A stretch of 64,000 nt of DNA, from assembly GCF_000972845.2 (NCBI RefSeq), contig NC_040013.1, forward strand, positions 10,566,061 to 10,630,060. Reading direction: 5' to 3'. The position numbers and the translations under genes are program-made. The stretch is from Larimichthys crocea. Taxonomy: Eukaryota > Chordata > Actinopteri > Sciaenidae. The notes under the pieces were generated by a model. It did no database searches, was not told the origin of the DNA, and was given only the letters and a program-made list of their open reading frames with translations. Shown in pieces: positions 24,421-36,400 of the stretch (the stretch's first letter is position 1; each line of letters opens with the position of its first letter).

Positions 24421-27359
24421 ACCCTCAATACAAAATAGTTTCCATTAAAAACTTTTGACCAAGTTATCTGCAGTATTACTAAAAGGATAAGTTGCTTTTT
24501 TAATTGTTCTGACAGACATCAGTTTTCAGTGCATTGAGCATCACAAATTAAATTCAGTTTATGGAAATTGTGTTGGTGTGGCGTTAGGAGATATCGAATA
24601 ACCCGGACAAAACTAAATTAATCTGCATAGTAAAATACCCAGGGGTAAGTTGGTGAATGACTATTTGTGTTTTGGGTAAACCCTTTAAGTTAGGTAAACA
24701 CTTTAGTGTTTTGTCCCCCAAAAAACAACTGGTCAGCAGTTTTAAAATAAACTTTGTGGTTGTCCAGTGTGCATTGCCAAATGGAGAACAAAAGAAACAT
24801 AATAACTGAACCTGGTTTAATATGAATTGTATATAATGCAGTTTCAAATAATAAAATGACACAAAATCACAATCACACAATCCATCCATTATGCATACTG
24901 ATATGAGTAGCAGGTCAGTGTGGCCATCTGACACACTAGTTATAGTACAGTGCATCTGTAACTCTGTGGGGATGCTTTCTTTGTGTGAATGTTTTAATAT
25001 TGAATCCTCCTGCATCCTGGTGAGAGCAAAGAGCCGGATGCTGCTGCTGCAGGAGGACTGCTTGTATTTTCCGTGGCTGTCTCAGCTCTCTCAAACCCGT
25101 CCTGTCTGTCTCAACCAATATCCATCACTCATAGTCACCCACTCGTCATCTCAGAAATGTCATTTAGCATTTGGAGGAAGGATGGGTGAAGTGGCTTGAT
25201 AAGGTGTTTGGGGGGAGATGTAGTGGAGAGAAAAAGGTATCAGTTTTATGGCAGACAACAAAGTAAAGATCATGCATAAATCAAACCCTTTCCTGCATTA
25301 TGTACTAGTACAGGGAAATGAAACATGATAAAATAGTATACAGTAGATTTTCAGCACCACAATACATCAGATTGTAGCCTCTGAACTTCAACATCAATGA
25401 TTTTTTTACAATGACATCTGATATGTTCAATCAAATTGTAGGCAAGAAAATCAATAGAGCATAGTTTGATTCTATTTAGAAGAGCAGATGTAGAAATGAT
25501 ACAGAGAAAACCACTCTTTCAGTGAAATGTGTGTGTTCAACAAAGGGGACTAAAAAGAGACTCAAAGCCTGTTCACTGTTCTGTGTACAATTATTACATT
25601 TTTTTTTTTTAGTGTGGAGAGCTGGGAATGGGCTTTATTGATTGTCCTCATCCAGACTGATCAACCCTAACCAAAGCATCAAAGAGGAACACAGGAAACA
25701 CTGAGATTTTGCCCTTAGGTCTTGTAGTTTGCTGTGTTGTAGTTACTGGGTTTGATAAACTGCATGTCAGTACATGAGGCTACTTAAAGGGCTCCAGGGT
25801 GTCCAAGTCACAACACCTCGGGTGTGTTTATGATACAAATGGTAGGGAATGATGGAAGTGACTTTTTGACCAGGAAAAGACAGTTGTGTAAATGTGTAAT
25901 CTGTTTTGGGTTTTGTTGTCAGCTTTCTATCAGTGTTTCCCCCAGTAGACTTCCTCTACCGGAGGACCACAACTGTATCGGACAGGACAAGGAGCGAAGG
26001 ATAAGAGGAGAAAGAGGAGGTCCTCGGGACCCAGCAAGAAAGATGAATGTGCAAAGAAGGAAGGGAAAAGGAAATGAGGAAGGAATGGGGTTTGAAAAAA
26101 AAGCAGACAGCCATGCAGGTTGCATTGTTACAGAAAGTGAAATGCAATAATGCTGAGGAAACAAGAATCCAAATGAAAACAAATGTGCCTATTCAAACTG
26201 ACACACATGCACAACCATTATAAGCACACACACACATGCTGTATATATTATATACACAATATGCAATGACAGCCTATTCTTTACCTTGTGTCTCTTTCTC
26301 ACTCACCTGTAAATTTTAGGAGCTTTGTCTGAATTGAATCCACCCTCTACTGTATATTGCAACACAGCGACAGGATAGCAAGCAGCAACACAAAGCACCA
26401 TCTGTATCATATTTTATTGCTCCTCACACTGGTGTCTGTAGTTTATTTAGCCTTTTTCCCCATTAGATACCTGAAGGATAAGCAGTGCTGTCTCTAAACA
26501 GAACTTTCACTGTGAGCTGAAATACAGTGGGCTTTGGGGAGAAGGAGAATTTAGAAAGATAACCCTTCGAAATTAAATTGTCACTTAATGCATTTGCTGA
26601 CCAGCGAGGCCTTACTGGGACAGGTGATGACAGTATAAAGAGAGGGAACAAATGGGAGAGAGAGAAGGGGGAAGGAGGGAAGATGGTGTGGCCTTCCACA
26701 TGCCCTGCTGTCTGACAGCTACCCGATTTCCAAAATATGGGCTCGGGGGGAAGCTTATTAAAGCCAATATGAACAAAACTTTTTTTATCAGAATTTCTAA
26801 GTTTAAGGTATAGACAGTCACAGGTGAACCTGTGCAACAATTTACAGTTAGAGGTTTGTCTTTGTTGCTCTTCTTCCAACACAATGACAGTAAACACCTA
26901 AACATGCATGCATTCTCCAACTGTTAAGTTTCATAATTTATGAATTTTACACTTAGTCCAGCGAAGCTGCGCCAATCTGGAAAATGTCATTTACACTTTT
27001 CCTTTTTGCACAAAACAACAGTGTTTTTTTTTCTCTCTGTTTCTCTGAGACAATTAATGGTGTGGTGTCTTAATTATGGCTATTTAACAATGTGTACTGT
27101 AAATGAGCTGTTGCTGTGAATTTGCCTTCATCAGCACCCAACCCCTCAAGCAGAGACACACTTGCACACAGAAGAAAACACCTGCTTGAAGCATACAGTG
27201 CTGTGACTCTTTTTTTTTCTGCCTTCTAATTGTACTGATTAGATTTCCTACTCACTTACACAGTAATAACCTAACATGAAGGAGCTGCAGTGTTTATGGA
27301 CGTGTTGCTATGCTTATAAGTAACTGTACAGTAATGTGTGTTTGTGTGTGCTCCATCAG

Positions 27360-27368
27360 GTGCAGGTG
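27360..27368 (+). promoter_or_regulatory. cdh23: tandem splice acceptor and start context of cdh23
   Basis: Two AG acceptors lie six bases apart (after 27359 and after 27365, cag/gtgcag/gtgATG). They would give 9 or 3 untranslated bases before the ATG. The Met1 context has G at -3; Met11 (27399-27401) has A at -3 and would leave a shorter signal peptide. Confidence 0.6.
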
Positions 27369-27453
27369 ATGTCGTGGAGTGTGGGTTTAGGCGGCAGGAT
27401 GACATTTGCCAAGCTCCTCCTCCCCTTCCTCATTCTCCACTCTTTCTGTGAAG
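27369..27453 (+). CDS. cdh23: cdh23 coding exon 1: start codon and signal peptide
   Basis: This exon encodes 28 codons plus one base (phase 1 donor GAAG/GTGAGT). The peptide has basic residues R10 and K15 followed by a hydrophobic core LLLPFLIL, then HSFCEG, a typical secretory signal. The start could be Met1 or Met11. Cleavage is probably near the C-E-G stretch, just before the mature N-terminus that carries the tip-link contact. Confidence 0.9.
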
Positions 27454-30400
27454 GTGAGTCCTCTTCACTATAAACAATGAATTCGTGTAAATCTGCAAAA
27501 AGTGGTGATTGTGAGGCATTTATGCTGCATCGTACAATGACCCCATATTCCTGGTACAGTGCATATATTTCAGTTTAATGTAGTTCTCTGGCAAAAAGAG
27601 GACCCTGGTTTTACTTGGCAGTTATTTTTGTGCAACATTGTGAATTTGAAGCTGAATAATTGAAAAGGAGAATGTTCAGTCAGTGTTTGCTGAATATAGG
27701 AATGAAGGTTTTAAATATATCACTGTGGCATCAACCTTTAACTATAAATCTACCTTTTGATATTCAAGTTATGAATTATGAATAACTTCAGTTTGGTCTG
27801 TATCAGTGACTTAGTAAAGATTTCAGGGTGATGAAGTGAGATTTGATGGCATACTTTAGGAGTTTTACAGTACTTCCCCCAACTTCCTTCTCAGTTCTTC
27901 ATTAACTATCTGTCACTTACCTTCTACACATGAAGTATTCTCTTACATTTCTTGACTTGTACACCTTTTCTTTTCAACGCTGTACATGGTCTGTTTATTT
28001 TTTCACATTTTGTCACTGTCATCACTTCACTCTTGTTCTCCTTTTACTGCTGCCCCCCTCCCCTTATCTGTCTTGCATAATGCCTTACATTACTGCTCAG
28101 TTTAAGAACTACTTTAAAATGTTTGCCTCCTTGCTGAGTGTGTCTCTGTGAGGGCACAGAGAGAGAGAGAGATGGTGAGAGAGACAGCTTCGATGTTGTG
28201 GAAAGTCACGGTAACTGTCTCAAAGTGACAGGCAGGAGACACCTCAAATCACACACAGCGCTGAAGCAGCGGGGAAAGTTATTAAGTAAATGCCACAACC
28301 TCTTTCCATCAAGCACAATGAGTTTATCAATGTCTTTTTTCCCTATATGTATCTCCAGAGTCCTCCAGCCTCTCATACTTGAGGTGAATGTGAGAGGCAG
28401 GAGGACCTTATTTGCTTTCTATGTTATCTCCGTTGTCCTCTCTCTCCCTCCCTCTCCCTTGCCTTCACTAACCCATTAACACATTGACCCTGCGCTCCTC
28501 TTGAGCATTACCTCCCTGATCGAGCAAATTAGATTGATGGTCATTGCTGTGATTATTTTGTGGCTGTAATCTGTCTGCATTCCAGTATACAAGCCAGACG
28601 CAGAGCCTCGTAGTAATTAAGCCACAGGTGTGGATGTGAGCTTATTAACCCTCCTCCTCACCAGCCTCTATCCAGTGAAGCACACACTCTATGTTCTTGG
28701 CACCCACCCACTAAGAGCCACGCCGGCAAGCCAGAGATAAGCATCTTCTTCCGCACAGGCGGGCACATGACTCAACGCAAAGCTCCCACTTTCAAAGCAC
28801 CGATTCACACTATCAATCGCTCTCACTTCAAACAGGCTGGCCTCCCTTTCTCTCGCTTCAGTGTCTCTGTGGTCTGTCGCCCAACTCACCTGCTCCAAGA
28901 CCATCAGCTTTGTTCCCTGATCTTCCCAACAAAACAGCTTGTGTTGCACAACCTTCTGATACCACAGAACTCTGACCAAACATAACATACTATTAACCCC
29001 CAAAACTGTGGTGTTGTAATGAAAAGATACAGACAAATAAATATGAGATAAATGTAATTTTGGCTTATACTATGTACATAGTTGTTATAGTTGAAAATAC
29101 TAGCACTGAAAAGTGAGCTTTTCACAAAATATAATATAATATATATATATATTTTTTTATTATAATTTCAAGACTCACTGTGTTAAAAAGTGACCATGGT
29201 GTTGAATGAGTGTCATGGACCCTGGAGGCATGAATGACTCTACCTACAGACAGACCATGTAAATGTTTTATTCAAGTTAACGCATGAAAATAATGGCCAA
29301 AACTGACAGCAGTATAATGCTCTGTGTGTAACTGATGTTCTCTGCTTGCTGCTTGCTTGTTTTATATTGACTGCTTAGTGGTTATCTTTAAAACCTTTTT
29401 TTTAAAAGTATAAATAAGAGCCACCATGTAAGTTGTTTTGTGTTTCATAGCTAAATTTGACCAGAATACACCTGCAGGGGGACTGTTCAAGATCAAGTTT
29501 ATGTATTTGTCACTCTGCTGAGTGATTTATGTGCTGCTGAAGTATATATGACATAGATGCAGTCAATACACATACATAAGTAAACTGATAAAAAAACAAT
29601 AATGTTTAAAATAGGTGACAGACAGTGAGTAGGAACAAAAGAAACAATGATTGAAAAGAACAGAGATACCAGCCTACAGACTGTCTGTCAGATAAAAGGC
29701 TGCTGCACAAAAACAATGACCCTGAGTAAATCAAGGAATGTTTTAGTGAATGATCGAGTACTTTAAAAAATCTGACGTAAGTGGTTCATGTGAATAATTG
29801 ATACCAAGGTAATGGACAAATTAAAGATATAGATAGGACTGATTTTATATAGGATTTTTAAAAGAAAGCATCCAGTTGCTTCTTGTTTAAGGATTTAGAC
29901 AGTTTTTGAAGACAACGATGGAGCCACTGACAATGCAATACCTGTATTTAAAAGCTTGAACAGCTCAAAGTGGTGTAATTAAAGATTTGCCTGTGGCCAA
30001 GGCCAAGATCAAGGGTACCAATTCAAGAAAATGTACTAAGCTCAGTAGGGCTGCAACTAACCCTAAGTTTGATAATCATGTAACCAATCAGTTATTTTCT
30101 CAATTAACTGATCAGTTGTTGTTAGTCCATAAAATGTCAGAAAATTGTAGGTACCTGTAGGTAGTAAATAAAACAAAAATACTCAAACATTGATCAAAGT
30201 AGTAATGAATTTAATAGTTGACAACTGCAGCTTAAAAGTACCTAGTATTGTTAACAGATTAAGTTTACTCATCTTAAATTAGTAACCATCTTAAATTAGT
30301 AACCCTAAGCAAGACTCGTCTATATATCCATGATGGAAATATTTGGGAAGGAATGCAGTACATTCTGAGATTAGTTGTACAGGCTGTCTTTACGAACTTC

Positions 30401-33400
30401 TGTCATTATCTAAATGTCAAGTGTGTAGGATTTTGTGACATCAAGTGGTGTCGTTTCAGATTCCAACCATCTCCACCCACCCAACTATTTGCGGGTTTCA
30501 CAAGGGTTGTAGTTTCTCCTTCTATTAGGAAAAAGAGCGTGAGACGAGGGAACTCCAACTACACAGCCACTGAATCCTACACACTGGTCTTTTATATTTT
30601 GATATTTTTGTCTTCGAAAACATGTTGCTGGCTCTTTTTGTTTTAACAAACGCAGCTATGGTCTCCTCAAAATGTACAAGTCCCTAGATGTTATACACTG
30701 TCTTACACTGAATACATTTGTTCTAGCCACTCAGTGTCACACACTGAATATATTTGCTATAGCTGCTTATACATTGTCACACACCCAACCACAGTCCCCT
30801 TTTGAAGGGAGGGGGCATGCTCTCATTGGGAAGCAGTGTGAAAACAGTCAATGAATTAAGTAGCACAACAGGGATATATGCACTGGCATCAGTTCACCAA
30901 TTTTATACCAAATCTTTCAGTTCACATGCTAATTGCAATAGTGTTTTTGTACCTTTACTTCGTGAAATTCACTTGTTCCCTCTCTCTTTATTACAGGCTC
31001 CAACCAGCCACCACGGTTCCTGAACTACTTCTTTTCAACCTACCTTCTCATCTATGAAGATACACCTGTTGGTGAGCCATTGTGACTTTTTTATGTGTCT
31101 GCATTGTCTAAAGAAAGCACAGTAATACTGTCTTTTCGGATTACTTTGTCAACTTGCCAGAAATGGTCTGTCCTCTGTACCCTTTGAATATAAAATGATG
31201 AAGAGAGACGTCATAAAAATATTGAGGGTGATTGCAATGGATGTCCATCAAGAAACGTGTATGTGTTTGTATGTGTGTGGTGTGTTTGTCTGTGTGATGA
31301 GATGGAAACTGTGAGTAAGTCTCTAACATATAGCTGTCACAATATTTTGTGTGCTGCTGTTCATTTCTGGATAAAGAGTTTTCCAGATTTGATATCTCCA
31401 TGTTATTATAAACTTGCTGCTCACTGCTGTTGGGGGTTGGTTGGGGGTTAGGGTACAGTATAAACACCAGACATGGTTGAGTCCGATTCCTCCTGGATCT
31501 ATTATTCCCCCTCTTATTTTTTTTGTTGTCATTTTTGTTGGTCGCAGTGATTGACAGGGCAATTTGGAGATGTCTGACTTCTCATCATCTCTCATGGTGT
31601 CAGTGGGTTGGAATTAAAATCCTTTATATTGGATTGATTTTCTAGAAGTTTTTTTTTTTTTTTTAATCACATGACCTTTACTCTCCAGTCTGTCAACACT
31701 CCTAGTCTGAGTCATTGAGTGTTGGCTTATCCATGTCTACACCCTCAGAGTTGCTTTATGCTGGTGGTTACGTGTTACCTATCATTTTTCCTTTATCCTT
31801 TTTCCACTGATAGCACCAGTCCTCTCTACTGAGAATTTTAGGAGCACCATCACAAAATTTAGGAGCACTTAAATCCACATGCAACACACATCACATCACA
31901 CATGTTTTTCCCCCTTAACTTTATTACTTCATTCCTTTATTAATCCTTTATTACTCAACAATCGGTTGTTTTATTTTAAAGGAAATTACATAAAAAGAAA
32001 AACCTGCTGTGTCGTTGCTGTCAGTCAGATTTACTTGAACTTTTTAAAAATATATTATATATAACAATTCAATGTAATCTTTGAATTTAGTGAATGGCAG
32101 CTCTTGCTTCACAATCTTATAGGCTGTTTTGAATTTTATTGTCACTTCAGCCTCTTCTGCTGATTGAAATGCTATTGGCAGAGGCGCTGCAATGCTTTCC
32201 CTGTATGTGTCAAGAATGTTTCATGTTTAAGGTGTGTAGTCGATTTGTCGAGTTCGCAAACATATACTGAAATCAGTGCATACAATACATGGTGTTCTTT
32301 TTTTTTCAAATTGTGTGAGCCATTCCTGTAAGATCTGCTAAATTGCCCTTATTAGAAATTGGGACTGTAGTGGCACACAAGCGTCTGAATTATCTTTTCA
32401 TTTGAAAAATTATTCCACAGTTACATTGTCACCAAAGGGCAAAGCAAGAGCATTTACAGACCAGACACAGGTAAATCCTGCGAGTTGTTGCCATCCTGAG
32501 TTATGACAGTGAGAACCTTGTGGTAGCTCTCCATTCTAATCTCACTTAGACACACAGCAATTCTCACTCTCTATTGATATTTCTAATGACATATGATAAT
32601 GATTTTACAAAAACAAAACAGAAAAATATTAGAGCATATTTGCAAGACACACTAGTGCTCCAAGTTATAAAATACTCTCTAAAAATGGTCCCATTAAGTG
32701 ACTAAGTGGTGGCAGCCCGGAGCCCTGTTTTAACTTTTTTATTCTTGGTGTCATATAAGATCAAATGCATCACTAAGCCTCTTCATCATCACTAGCCCAG
32801 TCACATCGACTTCAGCCCCATGTCTTCCATCATCATTGTTGTTGTGTGTTTCGCACTGCAGCCAGGGAAGGTTACAATAACCCAGTGAGCCTACAGTAAA
32901 TCATCATCACCATGACCCTAAACACTATCACCCTCATAGTTGCCCGGTATGGCATCTTTGTCCGGCAGAACTAAACAGTTTCTGGCAGGAAGCCTTCTCT
33001 TCTTTCAGTCAGCTTGTGTTCTAACCAGTGAAGGGCATGGATGTGTTGGTGGGTGGCGTTGCTAATTTCCCTAACCACTCTGTCCAGGTTGCCCTCTGGC
33101 CATGAATCATTGTGTCCTCTCCTCAGGCAGCTGGGCTTCAGTCCAGCAGCACCTTCCACTGGCCAAGAGAGCTGTCAGTTATGTCTCTGGCTCGGCCTGT
33201 GATGGCTTCTTCAGTGGTGTGATTATGAGGGCGGGCTGAGTGATTGGACAGTGACAATTTGTCAAGATTATTGTTTATTAGCTCAGCAGATGTCCTCGTC
33301 TAGGAGCCCCCCCCCACCATTCATAAACACATAAACACATGAACACACAGACATACACAAGCCACTGAGGTGTGTGTGCATGTGTGTGTGTGTTTTGTGA

Positions 33401-36400
33401 GGGGTGGTTGTGACATAGTGGAGAAAAGCACAAGATCCTTTACACCACAAACACACACGTTTCCTCACACATAAACTCAGGGTTACTTATCATCCAGCAC
33501 ACTGGCTTAATAGAGTAGCCCGGCAGCAATTTCAATGCTGACATCCCTCTTACTCTTGATTTGAATAAAGGGTAGATTGAAAATACACATTTTCTCATCT
33601 CAAGGTTCAGTGGAAAGATTGTGCAAAGAATAAAGAATTGTTAAATTGGACTTTCAGGGCACAATGGAGGTGGTTTAATCATATTCAAATTTTCATACAT
33701 TCCTCTCTACTTCATTAGGCTATTATTTTACCACAAATTTGATGAACGTAAATGAGCACCTGTCTGACTGCAGCCAAACCTCATGACTTAAGCTCAGGTT
33801 TCTGCAACGGTTCTGATTGGTCCCATTTAGTTGCCATGGTGGTTGTCAGGTCTTAGTCTTGGGGATGATGTAACAGCTTAGGGTTCATGTGAGCAGTTTA
33901 AGTATTGACTGCCACAGGCACAATAGCACATTCAACCTGTGTTAAGTTAAAACTGGTCTGCATGCCTGTGCACACACTCACAACACTATCTGGCCTTCTG
34001 TAGGCAGCAGATCAGTGACTCCAGCTCATGGCCAGTAGGCTCAGCTCCGTATGGCCGGCAGGAGCACACGATTATTTATCAGAGAGATGAGGGAACACAT
34101 CCAAACGCCATGGATATTTGATCTGAGACGATACCCGCTCAGCAAGGAGTTTCAGAAACCTACATGAGACGTTTGAAAAAAAGATGTGTGATGTAGGAAC
34201 ATATGTAACACAATAGGAGAAAGCCCTCACTCAGTGTGAACTCACACCTCTGACATATATACTGTCCTTTACCTCAGAGTCCAGTGCTGTTTTAATTATG
34301 TTTCATGCAGGCAAACCCAAGACTCTCAGTTTGATTCATGGCTGATACTGAACCCAAGAGGAATCTCTGATCCCCACTTGTATGAATGATGCCTGTGATG
34401 CGTGATTAGGCTGCATTAGTGGTTTGCTGTACACTGCAGTGATAATTTATTTGAATATTTACAAGAGGAATGTTTGATGGTGTTGAGAACAGAATCCTCA
34501 CCCTTTTCATGTTCATTCTCTACATATCTACATGCTCTCTATGTGTATGTGTGTTTCCATTTGGTGTGAATTTGCATGGATGTGTTTGTAGTCCATACAT
34601 TGTTGTCACATCCAGGCACTAGGATCATTCACTCTTAAGTTCAAGGCGTGGGGGGTCTAAACAGAGGAGCAGATGTTTAAATGCAGTGGCAGATAACAGT
34701 GTGTTGTGTCAGGAAATGGGATGTGTAATTAGACTGAGAGAACACTTTGATTAAACGCTCTCATCTCCTAATCCACTTTGCCCTGATTCGGCAGATTAAG
34801 CTCTCTACTGAGTAATTAACTTGTGGAAAGAACACAACATTTGTTCAAAATAAGAAACTTCCACACTCTGCTGGGATGGTGCGTGCGTTTCTTGTAGTTT
34901 ATGCCAATTGAACATAAGGCTTCAAATTTGGCTTAGGCTAACATTATTAAAATGTGTTCATTTATACAGGATGAGTTATTGTATATATTCAGATTCAATT
35001 ATTTTTACCGAGGAAGTAAGAAGCCTCAAAGGGCAGGGAGTAAAACAGGAGAGGAGCTTCTGGCACTATTCATTACATGAATGAATGAATTGAATTGAAG
35101 ATCTTTTTCAAACAACCATTTCAGTCATGAGTGAGTCATTCATATCCATCAGCACACTTGTATCCTTTGTCATTAAACAAAAGAGCATGAAATTTCCAAT
35201 AGAAGAATCTATAAAAAACAATGATACTGCTATTCTATTTCTCCTACATCACACAGTAGACAAATTAGACATCCAAAGCAGCATGAGGAGGCATTATACC
35301 AGCTCTTATTTCAGCCCAAATGGACCTCTTTTCTTCAACATTTTTTCTCGGTTATATATTTTATTTTCTGTTACAGTGCCAGCAGGGAAACATTGCTCCA
35401 GAGGCAGAGTCCCGTTCCCCTCGCTCTCCTCTACTCCCTCACATTCTTATACTGCCACAGTAAATACCTTGCACTTTTAATTAGCTCCGTGGCATTCCTA
35501 ATTCAATAATAATTAAGGAGCACGAAGTAGCCCCAAGGAACGACTTATTAAAGCCTTCCCCTAAACATGTTGATAATGTCTGTGTACTCTTTACCCAGCC
35601 AATTTCCCCACTGTCGGCTGACTGGCACACTCTACATTAACTATAGCTTGTCAACACTCCCTCCTCCAGGCACACTGTCTCTCTTTCTCTCTTTCATGGC
35701 CGTCTGATTGAGTATATTGATTGTGCTAGCTGCAGTCATAGACAAAGCAGTATTCAAAACTATTACCAGCTATTGTAGATTTATGATATCGAGGGGGGAA
35801 TGCTCCTTAATTTGACTAGACCAATCCATTTTGATATATGATAAGTGCACTTCTTATGATATTAATCAACACATTCCTAACCTGGTAAAGTCATCCTTTC
35901 ACATTGTGGATAAAGTATAAATGTTTTAATTGTTAGTTTCTTTGGAAGATGAGTCAAAGTACAAATTAAATAGTTTTTCTTTGCCTGGTATTAAGGGCTG
36001 CCTTTGGTAATTTAATATGCAAGAAAATTAGTTTTTTAATGTTGTGTTAAAGACTACAGGAAGAACATGCAGGCTGAGGTTTGAGTCTTAGCCTTTTCTC
36101 CAGCTCAAGAGGGTTTTGTGTTTAGGAATGGGAAATCCATATTTGACTGCCTGTTAGTGACAATTGGCTGGAGATAAGCACTCTGTTTTTTCTGCTGCTG
36201 ATCAAATGATTAGCCATACCATTACCTGGTTGGAGAGAACAGCCTCCCTACCTGCATGGCTCCCTATGCACATCACTGACTGACCAGTTGATTTGCACAG
36301 TACTATGGAACATGTACACACTTTGCTCTGTCTTTGGCTCTGGGCTGCTATGAGCCAAATAACACATGCTCTTCCTCTTTGTCTCTCTCAACCAACATCA

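Larger units (their letters stand above)
16605..27359 (+). other. cdh23: cdh23 intron between noncoding exon and first coding exon
   Basis: About 10.8 kb if the 16604 donor is right. It holds a teleost dispersed repeat (21693-21832), an AC microsatellite (21373-21392) and a hAT-like fragment (24124-24420). Long open frames at 23014-23460, 24584-25015 and 26463-26920 are in low-complexity or biased sequence and have no domain. An additional untranslated exon in this stretch cannot be excluded. Confidence 0.5.
27454..30996 (+). other. cdh23: cdh23 intron after the signal-peptide exon
   Basis: 3,543 bp with donor GTGAGT and acceptor tctctctttattacag. It contains a 'gggctgcaactaa' MITE (30043-30234), a 17-bp tandem duplication (30270-30303) and a short TIR element (30417-30590). 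The open frames are not coding. Confidence 0.85.
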
